Source: Solimonas soli DSM 21787 (GTDB taxonomy: Bacteria; Pseudomonadota; Gammaproteobacteria; Nevskiales; Nevskiaceae). Taken from it: a stretch of 64,000 nucleotides of DNA. The position numbers and the translations under genes were made by a program. The stretch lies in NCBI RefSeq assembly GCF_000474945.1, contig NZ_AXDW01000011.1, positions 1 through 64,000 of the forward strand. The letters are read 5' to 3'. This document shows, piece after piece, positions 26,886 through 36,282 of the stretch (positions are counted from its first letter, which is position 1; each line of letters begins with the position of its first letter). The notes under the pieces are model-generated. The model saw only the letters and a list, made by a program, of their open reading frames with translations. It was not told the origin of the DNA and ran no database searches.

Positions 26886-28484
26886 ATGACAAGACACATA
26901 CGGCGCGCGAGGGCGCACGCCGCGATCTGGCCCGGTGCTGCGCTGGCGCTGTCGGCCTACGCCGGCGCCGCGAACGCCGGCTCGTTCGACGTTTCCGACG
27001 ATGCGCACGTGCAGTACACGCTGACGCTGGGCTATGCGCTGGCGATGCGCGCCGAAGGCCGCGACGGCGCGCTGATCGATGGGCCCATCGATCCGGCGAC
27101 CGGCATCCCGACCACCGCCAACGGCGACGACGGCGACCGCAACTTCAAGTCCGGCAGCCTGATCAACGATCGCCTCAGCGCGCTCGGCGAGCTGTTCTTC
27201 GACTGGCGCAACTACGGCGTCGTGCTGCGCGGCGATGCGTTCTACGACGACGTCTATCACCGCAGCAACGACAACGACTCGCCGGCGACCGTCAACAAGA
27301 GCGGAGACCACGACGAGTTCACCTCGCAGGCGCGCAAGTACGATGGCCAGCGCGCGCGTCTGCTCGACGCGTATGCGTACAGCGACTGGTCGCTGGGCGG
27401 CGTCGGCGTCAATCTGCGCCTCGGCCGCCAGGTCGTCGCCTGGGGCGAGAGCCTGTTCTTCTCCGGCGTGTCGGCGGCGCAAGGCCCGGCCGACGCGACC
27501 AAGGCCAATGTGCCGGGCGTCGAGATCAAGAACATCCTGCTGCCGGTCAATCAGGCGTTCGCGCAGCTGCAGCTGACCGAAGACCTGAGCCTCGGCGCGT
27601 ACTACCACTTCGAATATCGCGCCAGCGAACTCGAGCCGGCCGGCGCGTACTTCTCGACCAGCGACATCATCGGCCCCGGCGCGCGGCGGCTGCACATCGC
27701 CTACGGCTACGACATTCCGCGCGGCGCCGACATCGAGCCCGGCGACAGCGGCCAGTACGGCTTCAGCCTCAAGTACCAGCTGAGCGGCGCGACCAACGTC
27801 GGCCTGTACTGGCTGCGCTACGCCGACACCAATCCTGCGGTCCTGCTCAACGTTGCCGAAGTCGCGCCGGGCACGTATGCGCCGGTGTCGTACAACGTCA
27901 AATACTTCGGCGGCATCGACATGGCCGCGGGCAGTTTCTCGACGCGTCTCGGCGCGGCGAACGTCGCCGGTGAAGTCAGCCATCGCGATGGCGCGACGCT
28001 GCTGGTCGATAGCGTGCTCGGCCCGACCGCGACCCGGGGCAAGCTGACGCAGGCGCAGGTCTCGACGATCTGGACCTTGAGCCCGAACCCGATCTCGCAG
28101 CAGATCAATCTCGCCGGCGAAGTCGGCTATCTGCACGTGGACAGCGTCGATGCGATCGGCGGCAGCAGCCAGCTCAGCAATGACCGCGATGCCTGGGCCG
28201 TCGCCGCGCAGGCCACGTTCAACTATCGCAATGTGTTCCCGCAGTGGGATCTGGCGGTGCCGGTGAACGTCTCGGTGCTGCACGGCACGCCGGCGCTCGC
28301 CGGTGCGTTCGGCAGCCTCTACGGCGACGGCGACATGCGCGCCAGCATCGGCACCGACTTCACCTACCTGCAGAACCTCGCGATCGGCCTCAGCTACAAC
28401 GCCTTCCTCGGCTCGGCCAGCGCGAACCAGCGGCCATACGCGGATCGCGACTACGTGGCGATCAACGCCAAGTACAGCTTCTGA
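26886..28484 (+). CDS. DUF1302 family outer-membrane protein
   Basis: A 532-residue exported protein; signal peptide ends near ANAGSF. The body is rich in beta strands and ends YVAINAKYSF with a terminal Phe, as in outer-membrane barrels. NLRLGRQVVAWGESLFFSG is the DUF1302 hallmark. DUF1302 genes nearly always precede DUF1329 genes, as here, and this pair is common in steroid and hydrophobic-compound degraders, where a role in uptake is suspected. Start follows AGGAGGAG. Confidence 0.88.
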   Translation: MTRHIRRARAHAAIWPGAALALSAYAGAANAGSFDVSDDAHVQYTLTLGYALAMRAEGRDGALIDGPIDPATGIPTTANGDDGDRNFKSGSLINDRLSALGELFFDWRNYGVVLRGDAFYDDVYHRSNDNDSPATVNKSGDHDEFTSQARKYDGQRARLLDAYAYSDWSLGGVGVNLRLGRQVVAWGESLFFSGVSAAQGPADATKANVPGVEIKNILLPVNQAFAQLQLTEDLSLGAYYHFEYRASELEPAGAYFSTSDIIGPGARRLHIAYGYDIPRGADIEPGDSGQYGFSLKYQLSGATNVGLYWLRYADTNPAVLLNVAEVAPGTYAPVSYNVKYFGGIDMAAGSFSTRLGAANVAGEVSHRDGATLLVDSVLGPTATRGKLTQAQVSTIWTLSPNPISQQINLAGEVGYLHVDSVDAIGGSSQLSNDRDAWAVAAQATFNYRNVFPQWDLAVPVNVSVLHGTPALAGAFGSLYGDGDMRASIGTDFTYLQNLAIGLSYNAFLGSASANQRPYADRDYVAINAKYSF

Positions 28485-28501
28485 TCCCCTGGAGAATTTC
28501 G

Positions 28502-29869
28502 ATGATGAAGAAGACTCTGACAGCCGGCGTCGTCGCCGCGCTGACGCTGGTCGCGGCGCCGGGCGCTTATGCCAAGGTCGGCGCCGAGCAGGCCGCGCAA
28601 CTCGGCGGCGACAAGCTCAACTGCATGGGCGCCGAGCGCGCCGGCAATGCCGACGGCAGCATTCCCGCGTATGGCGGCAAGTGGCTGGGCGCGGCGTGGC
28701 CCGGCGCGAAGCAGAGCGGCTACGACGCCGGCCCGTATGCCGACGAGAAACCGCTGTTCACGATCACCGCCGACAACGCCGCGCAGTACGCCGACAAGCT
28801 GACCGAAGGCCAGAAGGCGCTGCTCAAGCGCTATCCGCAGGCGTTCAAGATGCCGGTCTACGCCAGCCACCGCGACTTCCGCTATGCGGACTGGGTCTGC
28901 GACGCGGTGAAGAAGAACGCGACGGGCGCCGAGCTGCAGCACGACGGTCTCGGCGCGAGCGGCACGACCGGCGCGATTCCGTTTCCGTTCCCCAGGGACG
29001 GTCTCGAAGCGCAGACCAATATGCAGAACCCGCATCGCGCCTGGACCGAGGAAGGCATCCTCGATCAGGCCGTCGTCTATGCCGGCGGCAACCGCGCGAC
29101 CGGCCGCGTGCGCTACAAGATCCTGTCGCTGTGGAACGATCCCAGGCATCGCGGCAGCAACCAGGACACGGTCAACTCGTACTTCTATTCGGAAACGCTG
29201 CAGCCGGAACGCGAGAAGGGCGCGATCACGCTCGGCTGGACGCCGAACGACAACAGCATCGACCGTCAGGCCTGGTTCTACAGCCCCGGCACGCGGCGCG
29301 TGCGGCAGGCGCCGGAGTTCGGCTTCGACACGCCGCAGGGCGCCGGCGGCTTCCGCACCGTCGACGACGATCGCCTGTTCAACGGCTCGCCCGAGCGCTA
29401 CGACTGGAAGCTGCTCGGCAAGAAGGAAATCTACGTGCCGTACGACGCGTTCCGCTTGAACGATCCGGCGCTGAAATACGCCGAGCTGCTGACCGAGAGC
29501 AGCGTCAACCCGCAATACATGCGCTACGAGCTGCACCGCGTGTGGCTGATCGAAGCGACGGTCAAGAAAGGCTTTCGCCACATGTACGCGCGCCGCCAGT
29601 TCTACGTCGACGAAGACAGCTGGCACGCGCTGTGGGCCGACAACTACGACGGTCGCGGCCAGCTGTGGCGCGCGAGCATGGTCAACTACTTCTACGCGCC
29701 GTCGATCGAAGGTTTCCAGGCCGGCGTCGCGATCTATCACGATCTTACCGCCAATGCGTACTACGTCGATCGTCTCGTCAACGAGAGCAAGCAGTGGTGG
29801 GTGCTCAATCAGGGCGGCCTGACGCCGGAGATGTTCTCGCCGGACGCGGCGTCGCGGCACGGGCACTGA
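28502..29869 (+). CDS. DUF1329 family exported protein
   Basis: A 455-residue protein with signal peptide ending AYAKVG. The mature start EQAAQLGGDKLNCMGAERAG, the NPHRAWTEEG segment and YNGLNEG-like YDWKLLGKKEIYVPYD are DUF1329 features; the fold resembles the outer-membrane lipoprotein LolB-type half barrel. It follows the DUF1302 gene by 17 bp with GGAGAA as RBS. Probably a periplasmic partner of the DUF1302 barrel in moving hydrophobic compounds; direct evidence for this role is lacking in the family. Confidence 0.88.
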   Translation: MMKKTLTAGVVAALTLVAAPGAYAKVGAEQAAQLGGDKLNCMGAERAGNADGSIPAYGGKWLGAAWPGAKQSGYDAGPYADEKPLFTITADNAAQYADKLTEGQKALLKRYPQAFKMPVYASHRDFRYADWVCDAVKKNATGAELQHDGLGASGTTGAIPFPFPRDGLEAQTNMQNPHRAWTEEGILDQAVVYAGGNRATGRVRYKILSLWNDPRHRGSNQDTVNSYFYSETLQPEREKGAITLGWTPNDNSIDRQAWFYSPGTRRVRQAPEFGFDTPQGAGGFRTVDDDRLFNGSPERYDWKLLGKKEIYVPYDAFRLNDPALKYAELLTESSVNPQYMRYELHRVWLIEATVKKGFRHMYARRQFYVDEDSWHALWADNYDGRGQLWRASMVNYFYAPSIEGFQAGVAIYHDLTANAYYVDRLVNESKQWWVLNQGGLTPEMFSPDAASRHGH

Positions 29870-29885
29870 AGTCATCGCGACGAGA

Positions 29886-29913
29886 AAGAGGGACGGCGCA
29901 GGTCGTCCCTCTT
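29886..29913. terminator. Hairpin terminator between convergent genes
   Basis: AAGAGGGACG-GCGCAGGT-CGTCCCTCTT, a perfect 10-bp stem between the DUF1329 stop and the convergent membrane protein stop. There is no long T tract, so efficiency is uncertain. Confidence 0.65.
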
Positions 29914-29926
29914 GCGCGCCGGCGGT

Positions 29927-30316
29927 CTACGGCGCGGGCTCGCGCACGGTCAGGCGCGCGACAGCGGCGACCGCCAGCAGCGCTGCGCAGGCCGCCAGTG
30001 CCTGCAGCCGCTCGTGTGCATCCGGCGACAGCACCAGCATGAAGCCGCGGTCCTTGATCAGCGACGAGAAGCTCGACACGCAGAACGGCATCAGATAGAG
30101 CCGCGCGACCGCCCACGGCCCGGCGACGCGCAGCGCCGCGCCGCCGACACTGAGCACCAGTGCGCTGCCGATCAGCACGCTGATGCCGAGCGCGTTCAGC
30201 CATAGCCGTGGCGACGGATCGAAGTGATGCAGCACCGTCACCAGATACCACAGCAGATAGCAGCCCAGCACCAGCATCGGCGGGCGCAGGGTGGCGAGAT
30301 AACGCAGGATCGACAT
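29927..30316 (-). CDS. Hypothetical membrane protein
   Basis: A 129-residue protein with four hydrophobic segments (PPMLVLGCYLLWYLVTVLHH; LNALGISVLIGSALVLSVGG; a middle segment LYLMPFCVSSFSSLI; LAACAALLAVAAVARL). The ATG at 30316 follows AGGGAG. No family function known to me. It converges on the DUF1329 gene and is divergent from the TonB receptor, about 217 bp apart. Confidence 0.65.
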   Translation of the reverse strand: MSILRYLATLRPPMLVLGCYLLWYLVTVLHHFDPSPRLWLNALGISVLIGSALVLSVGGAALRVAGPWAVARLYLMPFCVSSFSSLIKDRGFMLVLSPDAHERLQALAACAALLAVAAVARLTVREPAP

Positions 30317-30533
30317 CGGCGGCGCTCCCTGACGAAGGATGCTTTCCCGTCGCACGCTTGATGCCGATCGGCCACGCGATCATGGCCGGTGCATGGATCG
30401 GGCGCGTGCCCGGCGGGCGCAGCGGTCATTGACGCGGCAGCGCATCGACAGCCGGACGTCAGTCATTTTCCCGTGATTTCAGTTACCTAGCATGCCCCGA
30501 TCGCGTGCCGACAGCGCGCGCCGACCCAGGGAT

Positions 30534-32774
30534 ATGAACGTGACCGAAGCAAAGATCTGGCGCGCCGCGATGGCGCCGCTTGCGCTGGCCGCTGCGTCGT
30601 TTGCGCATGCGCAGGAACCGGAAGCGGCGACCGTCGTCGCGTCGGCGCCGGAATCGGTCGCCGAAGTGCTCGTCACCGGCGATCTGAAATTCCGCAATCG
30701 CACAGAAGATGCGAATCCGGTGCTGTCGTACGACCTCGAATACTTCCAGCGCTTCGAGCCGGTGTCGGTCGGCGAGATGCTCAAGCGCGTGCCGGGCGTG
30801 ACGTTCACGTCCGACGTGCTCGAATTCGATGGCGTGTCGATGCGCGGCCTGCCGCCGGGCTACACGCAGATCCTCATCAACGGCCGCCGCGCGCCGGGTG
30901 GCGAGAGCGACCGCAGCTTCTTCGTCGACCGCATTCCGGCCGAGCTGGTCGAGCGCATCGAGATCGTGCGTTCGCCAGGCGCCGACCAGCCGGGCGATGG
31001 CATCGGCGGCACCTTGAACATCGTGCTCAAGGAAGGCGCCGATCTCGAAGGCGGCTTCATCAAGGGCGGTGCGCTGCTCAACGAAGACGGCAAGCTGCGG
31101 CCGGCGGCGGCCCTGGCGTATGCGGGCAGCAGCGAGTCGACGAGCTACTGGGCCGGCCTCAACGATCAGGGCCGCCGCAATCCGAAGCAGAAGTCCAGCT
31201 GGCGCTACGACGGCGACGGCGTGCTCGACAACATCGAGAAGCAGGACGACACGCGCGACGGCGTCGACGTCTCGGCGAACGGCGAGCTGACGCATCGCTT
31301 CGGCGGCGGCAGCTTCACGCTGTCAGGCCTGGTGGTCGACACCGATCGCGACGAGGACGAAACGTCGAAGACCTATGTCGATTCCGGCAGCGGCGCTTTC
31401 GACGCGCTCAAGGAAATCGAAGTGCAACGCGAGCGCATCTCGCAGCAGACCTACGACGTCGACCTGAGCGGCGATTTCGAAGCCGGCGCCGGCAAGCTGT
31501 CGGCCAATGTGGGCTGGACCGGCTTTCGCGAGGACTCGACCGCGGAGACCGACAAGGGCGCCACGTTCGACGGACTGGCGCTCGATGAGCACATCAAGAC
31601 CAGGATCACCGATGACGAATACAGTGGCGGTATCGCTTACAGCCTGCCTCTGGACGCGTGGAAGCTGAAAGGCGGTCTCGATTTGCTGAGCAAGAAGCGC
31701 GATGGCGCCGAAGTCGAGTACGACATCGAGGATGACGGCTCGGTCGGTGACCCGGACCCGGCGCCCGGCGCGATCTACACGATCAAGGAAACGCGCATCG
31801 ATCCGTATCTGCGCGCCACGTATGCGCCGACCTCGGCGCTGACGCTCGACCTTGGCCTGCGCGCCGAAACGACGAAGCGCGATGTCGACAGCGACGACGG
31901 CAGTGTCAACCACAAGGACACCGACTGGAATCCGTCGCTGCATCTGACCTACGCGATGAGCGCTGTCGATCAGCTGCGCGCGTCGCTGGCGCGCACCGTG
32001 CGCCGTCCGGACTACGACCTGCTGGCGCCGTTCACTGCAAAGGAAGAGCCGACCGACGGCGACGATCTGCAGGGCAATCCGCATCTGAAGAACGAGACGG
32101 CCTGGGGCCTCGACGTCGGTTACGAACGCCGTCTCGGCAGGCTCGGCGTGTTCGGCGTCGACGCGTTCTATCGTCGCATCAGCGACCTGATCGAGACGGT
32201 CAACACCGGCACGGCCTCGGAGTCGGGCGAAGGCAAGGTCTACGAACCGCGCAATCTCGACGACGAGGGCAATACCTGGGGTGTCGAAGTCGATTTCTCG
32301 GCGCCGCTCGCGGTGCTGCAGATGCCCGACACCGGCCTGTTCTTCAACTACAGCTGGATGAACAGCAGCGTGCGCGATCCCTACACCGGCCAGAGCCGTC
32401 GCTTCACCAACCAGCCGCACGGGGTCTACAACATCGGCTTCATCCAGACCGTGCGCGCCTGGGATATGAGTTTCGGCGCGAGCTATTACGATCGTGACGC
32501 CGGCTGCGAATCGAACTTCGACGAGACGGTGAAAGTCGCTTACGAAGCTGACCTCGAAGCGTTCATCGAAAAGCGCTTCGGCAAGCGCGTCGTCGTGCGC
32601 ATCGCGGCGATGAACCTGCTCGATGCACACAAGGACGAACTGTTCCACAAGTACGACGGCGACAGCGTGCAGGACGTGCTCGACAACCGTCGCGATGGCG
32701 TCGTCGACGAGATCGAACACGAGAGCGAGCACTCCGGCCCCCTGTACGAACTGACGCTGCGCGTCGCGTTCTGA
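30534..32774 (+). CDS. TonB-dependent outer-membrane receptor
   Basis: A 746-residue receptor. A signal peptide ends at FAHAQE; the plug domain (residues 40-170) contains VGEMLKRVPGVTF, the MRGLPPGYTQILINGRRAPG block and ERIEIVRSPGADQPGDGIGGTL; the barrel follows and ends in YELTLRVAF with the terminal Phe. The ATG at 30534 gives a proper signal peptide. It is followed after 15 bp by a phytase-like gene; such pairs are widespread and suggest uptake of inositol phosphates or their metal complexes, with energy from TonB-ExbBD encoded elsewhere. Confidence 0.92.
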   Translation: MNVTEAKIWRAAMAPLALAAASFAHAQEPEAATVVASAPESVAEVLVTGDLKFRNRTEDANPVLSYDLEYFQRFEPVSVGEMLKRVPGVTFTSDVLEFDGVSMRGLPPGYTQILINGRRAPGGESDRSFFVDRIPAELVERIEIVRSPGADQPGDGIGGTLNIVLKEGADLEGGFIKGGALLNEDGKLRPAAALAYAGSSESTSYWAGLNDQGRRNPKQKSSWRYDGDGVLDNIEKQDDTRDGVDVSANGELTHRFGGGSFTLSGLVVDTDRDEDETSKTYVDSGSGAFDALKEIEVQRERISQQTYDVDLSGDFEAGAGKLSANVGWTGFREDSTAETDKGATFDGLALDEHIKTRITDDEYSGGIAYSLPLDAWKLKGGLDLLSKKRDGAEVEYDIEDDGSVGDPDPAPGAIYTIKETRIDPYLRATYAPTSALTLDLGLRAETTKRDVDSDDGSVNHKDTDWNPSLHLTYAMSAVDQLRASLARTVRRPDYDLLAPFTAKEEPTDGDDLQGNPHLKNETAWGLDVGYERRLGRLGVFGVDAFYRRISDLIETVNTGTASESGEGKVYEPRNLDDEGNTWGVEVDFSAPLAVLQMPDTGLFFNYSWMNSSVRDPYTGQSRRFTNQPHGVYNIGFIQTVRAWDMSFGASYYDRDAGCESNFDETVKVAYEADLEAFIEKRFGKRVVVRIAAMNLLDAHKDELFHKYDGDSVQDVLDNRRDGVVDEIEHESEHSGPLYELTLRVAF

Positions 32775-32789
32775 ACGTAAAGTGCGCCC

Positions 32790-33842
32790 ATGAGACATTT
32801 CGCCGCGCTGTCTTCCTTGTTCCTGCTTGCCGCCTGCGCCGGTACGTCGCAGCCGATCGTCGATGCCCTGCCGACCGCGTCGGTGCCGGTCGTGCGCGAG
32901 ACGACCGCCGTGCGCACACGTGACGATGCTGCCGACGATCCGGCGATCTGGCGGCATCCGGGCGATCCGGCGAGGAGCCTGATCGTCTCGACCGACAAGA
33001 AGGCCGGCCTCTACGTCTACGGTCTCGATGGCCGGACGCGGTCGTTCACGCCGGCCGGCCGCGTCAACAACGTCGACCTGCTGGCCGATGTGAAGGTCGC
33101 TGGTCATCCCGCGGTGCTGGTCGCCGCCAGCGACCGCAGCGACGAGCGCCATGCGGCGCTGGCGCTGTACACGCTGACCACCGAGGGCCGGCTCGCGGCG
33201 CTCGCGCGGTTGCCGGCCGGCGCCGGCGAGGCTTACGGCATCTGCCTGTGGCAGCGCGCGGCCGATCGCGCCACGTTCGCGTTTGTCGTCGCCAAGGACG
33301 GCACGATTCATCAGCTGCAGCTCGATCTCGCCGGCGCGACGCCGCTCGCCAGGCCGGTGCGCCAGCTCAAGCTGGCGACGCAATCGGAAGGCTGCGTCGT
33401 CGATGCGCGCACGGCGCAGCTCTATGTCGGCGAGGAGGACGTCGGCGTCTGGCGTTTCGCCGCCGATCCCTCGGGCGCGGCGACGCCGGTGCTGTTCGCG
33501 AAAGCCGATGGCCGGCAACTGGTCGTCGACGTCGAAGGCGTCGCGCTGGCCCCGCAGGGCGCGCGCGGCGGCTATCTGCTGGTGTCGAGCCAGGGCGACA
33601 AGGCCTACGCGATCTATCGCCTCGAAGACGGAACGTATGCCGGGCGCTTCCGCCTCGTCGCCAATACGGCCGGGGTGGACGGCACCAGCGGCACCGATGG
33701 CATCGAGCTGATGCTCGGCGACTTCGGGCCGGATTTCCCGGGCGGGCTGTTCGTCGCCCAGGACGGCGACAACGCGCCGGAGACACAGAACTTCAAGCTG
33801 GCATCGTGGCGGTCGATCGCCGAGGCGCTGAAGCTCGATTGA
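32790..33842 (+). CDS. Beta-propeller 3-phytase lipoprotein
   Basis: A 350-residue lipoprotein (lipobox LLAAC, Cys16). DDAADDPAIWRHPGDPARSLIVSTDKKAGLYVYGLDG, split over two blades, is the start of beta-propeller phytases; acidic clusters for calcium (DDAADD, DVEGVAL, GTDGIELM) are present. Removes phosphate from phytate. Together with the TonB receptor it forms a phytate-scavenging unit at the outer membrane. Confidence 0.88.
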   Translation: MRHFAALSSLFLLAACAGTSQPIVDALPTASVPVVRETTAVRTRDDAADDPAIWRHPGDPARSLIVSTDKKAGLYVYGLDGRTRSFTPAGRVNNVDLLADVKVAGHPAVLVAASDRSDERHAALALYTLTTEGRLAALARLPAGAGEAYGICLWQRAADRATFAFVVAKDGTIHQLQLDLAGATPLARPVRQLKLATQSEGCVVDARTAQLYVGEEDVGVWRFAADPSGAATPVLFAKADGRQLVVDVEGVALAPQGARGGYLLVSSQGDKAYAIYRLEDGTYAGRFRLVANTAGVDGTSGTDGIELMLGDFGPDFPGGLFVAQDGDNAPETQNFKLASWRSIAEALKLD

Positions 33843-33847
33843 GATTC

Positions 33848-33870
33848 GCGCGGCCGCCGACCGGCCGCGC
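33848..33870. terminator. GC-rich hairpin between convergent genes
   Basis: GCGCGGCCG-CCGAC-CGGCCGCGC, a perfect 9-bp stem between the phytase and HD-protein stops. Possible bidirectional terminator; no T tract. Confidence 0.5.
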
Positions 33871-34406
33871 TACCACTTCATCATCGGCGCCGGCCGCAGC
33901 GGATGGCGGATCAGCCAGGCGCCGGCGCGCCGCAGCAGCATGCGATGAAAACCGGCGTTCGGCAGCTCGGCTCTGACGTCCTTGATGAGACGAGCATCGA
34001 GCCCGCAGCGGCGGAGGCCGAGCGAGAAGTCGACGAGATCGGCGCGGCGGAACACTTCGACGAGCGGATAGCGCGCATCGCGCACCGGACGCAGCTTGTG
34101 GTGCTCGCCGATCATCAGCGCGATCTCCTCGCGCCATTGCTCGTCGCCGCGTTGGCGCAGACAGGCGAGTGCCGCCGCAATCGACGGCGGCAGATAGTCG
34201 AGCGTGTTCGCCGTCCACAGGCCGATGTCGTGAAAGCAGGCGGCGATCGCCAGCTTCTGCCGGTCGAGTTCACTGCAGTCGTGCAGCGCCTGGCAGAACG
34301 TCAGCATGCGCTGGCAGTGATGGCGGTAGCCGTCGAAGTCGGCACCGATCAGCTCGCGCCACGGTGCCAGCAATTCGTCGAGCAGCGGGTCCACATGGCG
34401 TGTCAT
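33870..34406 (-). CDS. HD domain protein
   Basis: A 178-residue protein with His in YRHHCQRML, the HD pair in ACFHDIGLWT and a later Asp in RRADLVDFS, matching a small HD phosphohydrolase. Related proteins are described only as HD-domain hydrolases acting on nucleotides or unknown phosphates. The ATG at 34406 is preferred to an upstream frame. It lies downstream of the SDR at 34498 in the same direction. Confidence 0.75.
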   Translation of the reverse strand: MTRHVDPLLDELLAPWRELIGADFDGYRHHCQRMLTFCQALHDCSELDRQKLAIAACFHDIGLWTANTLDYLPPSIAAALACLRQRGDEQWREEIALMIGEHHKLRPVRDARYPLVEVFRRADLVDFSLGLRRCGLDARLIKDVRAELPNAGFHRMLLRRAGAWLIRHPLRPAPMMKW

Positions 34407-34497
34407 CGGCAAGGCACTCGGCGTCGTTCGATCGGCCCGATCTTGCCTGCCCCGCACACCGGCCGCCAGCGGCTGGCGCCGGCGCGCCGATGCCGGA

Positions 34498-35259
34498 TCA
34501 GCGCGCGAGATAACCGCCGTCGGCGGCGAGCACCGCGCCGTTGACGTAGCTGGCGCGATCCGAGCAGGCCCAGACGGCGACGTCGGCGATCTCCGCGGCG
34601 CGGCCGATGCGCGCCGCCGGCACGGTGACGGCCGCCATCTCGCGGAACTGCTGCAGCTCGAACACCGATTTCGTCATCGGCGTTTCGATGAAGCCCGGCG
34701 CGACGGCATTGCAGCGGATGTTCCGTGCGCCGTATTCGACGGCGACGGTCCTGGTCAGGCCGACCACGCCGTGCTTGGCGGCGACATAACCCGGAATGCC
34801 GGCGAGGCCGACCTGCCCGGCGATCGACGCCGTGTTGACGATGCTGCCGCCGCCGGTCTTCAGCATCGCGCGCAGCTGGTAGCGCAGGCAGTAGAAGACG
34901 CCGGACAGATTGACGGCGATCATGCGATCCCAGAGTTCGAGCGGATAGTCGGCCGTGCCCGGCGGAACCGGCCCGTCGGAGATGCCGGCATTGTTGAAGG
35001 CGCAATCGAGCCGGCCGTAGTGCGCGACCGCGGCCGCGACCAGCGCCTCGCACTGCGCTGCCTGCGCGACGTCGGTGCGTTGGAAGATCGCCGCCCGGCC
35101 CGCCGCGCGCAGTCCGGCGGCCAGGGCTTCGCCGGCTTCGGCGTCGAGGTCGGCAAGCACGAGCCGCGCGCCTTCCTCGGCGAAGCGCAGCGCACCGGCG
35201 CGGCCGATGCCGGACGCCGCGCCGGTGATGATGGCGACCTTTTCGCGCAATTCGTCCAT
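34498..35259 (-). CDS. SDR family NAD(P)-dependent oxidoreductase
   Basis: A 253-residue SDR with VAIITGAASGIGRAGALRFAEEG, NNAGIS, Ser in NTASIAG, YVAAK and the C-terminal NGAVLAADGGYLAR. The layout is full length and catalytically complete. The ATG at 35259 has GGAGAG upstream. Divergent from a second SDR with the shared CTCGTCCG motif between, so both belong to the presumed regulon. Likely a hydroxysteroid or other alcohol dehydrogenase. Confidence 0.88.
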   Translation of the reverse strand: MDELREKVAIITGAASGIGRAGALRFAEEGARLVLADLDAEAGEALAAGLRAAGRAAIFQRTDVAQAAQCEALVAAAVAHYGRLDCAFNNAGISDGPVPPGTADYPLELWDRMIAVNLSGVFYCLRYQLRAMLKTGGGSIVNTASIAGQVGLAGIPGYVAAKHGVVGLTRTVAVEYGARNIRCNAVAPGFIETPMTKSVFELQQFREMAAVTVPAARIGRAAEIADVAVWACSDRASYVNGAVLAADGGYLAR

Positions 35260-35317
35260 GCCGCTCTCCTCGCAGGTGATGATCGCCGCCAGCATCGCGC
35301 GCGGGCGGGTGCGCAGC

Positions 35318-35335
35318 CTCGTCCGCTTGCGGACA
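35318..35335 (+). promoter_or_regulatory. Shared catabolic promoter motif, site d
   Basis: CTCGTCCGCTTGCGGACA between two divergent SDR genes (starts 35259 and 35420). Matches the consensus CTCGTCCGNNTGCRGAYA of the other four sites. Confidence 0.65.
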
Positions 35336-35419
35336 TGCTGGTCATCACTATGGAGGAGGACTGCGACGCGCGCCGCTGCGCATGATCGCCGGCATTTCCG
35401 GAATGACGAGGAGTGCGGC

Positions 35420-36181
35420 ATGGCGACCTTCCCCGAGGGCGCGGTCCTGGTGTTCGGCGGCAGCGGCGGCATCGGCCAGGGCGTGGCGCGGACGTTCGCG
35501 GCGGCCGGCAGCGACGTGGCGATCGCCTATCGCGCCAAGCAGGAGGTCGCCGAACGTGTCGCCGCCGGGATCGGCGCGCACGGCCGCAAGGCGACGACGC
35601 ATCGCACCGACGTCACCGTGGCGGCGCAGCTCCGGGCCACGGTGGCCGAGGTGCTGAAGGCGCACGGCCGCATTCACACCGTGGTCTGGGCTGCCGGCCC
35701 GGTCGTCGAGCAGGTGCTGCTGAGCCAGGCCGACGAGGCGCTGTGGAAGCGTTCGATCGACATCGAGGTGCACGGCTTCTATCACGCCGTGCAGGCGACG
35801 CTGCCGGCGATGCGCGAGGCTGGCGGCGGCTCGTACGTGCATCTCGGCTCGGCCGGCCACGTCTGGTTCCCGCAGCGCGACGGCCTGTCGGTGGTGCCGA
35901 AGGCGGCGAACGAGGCCTTCATCAAGGGCATCGCCAAGGAAGAGGGCACGCACAACATCCGCGCCAACTCGGTGCTGGTCGGCGTCATCGAGGCCGGCAT
36001 GTTCCTCGAGCTGACCAAGCGCGGCGTGTTCGACCAGAAGTGGATCGACGAGACGCACAAGCTGCTGTGCCTGAAGCGCTGGGGCCAGCCCGAGGACATC
36101 GGCAACGCGGCGGTGTATCTGGCGACGGCGAACTACGTCACCGGCCAGCAGATCAACGTCTCGGGCGGGTTCGGCGTCTAG
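35420..36181 (+). CDS. Divergent SDR-like protein lacking the catalytic tyrosine
   Basis: A 253-residue SDR fold: FGGSGGIGQGVARTFAAAG binds the cofactor, Ser144 sits in HLGSAGHVW, and the C-terminus NYVTGQQINVSGGFGV is standard. The YxxxK position, exactly 13 residues after Ser144, reads SVVPK (Ser157, Lys161), so the usual Tyr is replaced by Ser; NNAG is WAAG. It may use another acid or be a non-redox SDR. RBS GAGGAG. Followed by a SnoaL-like gene, a frequent partner in catabolic operons. Confidence 0.82.
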   Translation: MATFPEGAVLVFGGSGGIGQGVARTFAAAGSDVAIAYRAKQEVAERVAAGIGAHGRKATTHRTDVTVAAQLRATVAEVLKAHGRIHTVVWAAGPVVEQVLLSQADEALWKRSIDIEVHGFYHAVQATLPAMREAGGGSYVHLGSAGHVWFPQRDGLSVVPKAANEAFIKGIAKEEGTHNIRANSVLVGVIEAGMFLELTKRGVFDQKWIDETHKLLCLKRWGQPEDIGNAAVYLATANYVTGQQINVSGGFGV

Positions 36182-36282
36182 GGCCGCTCAAGGCCAGGGC
36201 GACACTTCATCCGGACGCATGAGGCCGCGCGCGCGGCTTCGCGCGACAGTCGCCGGCAGCGCCGCACACGCGAGGAGAGACG

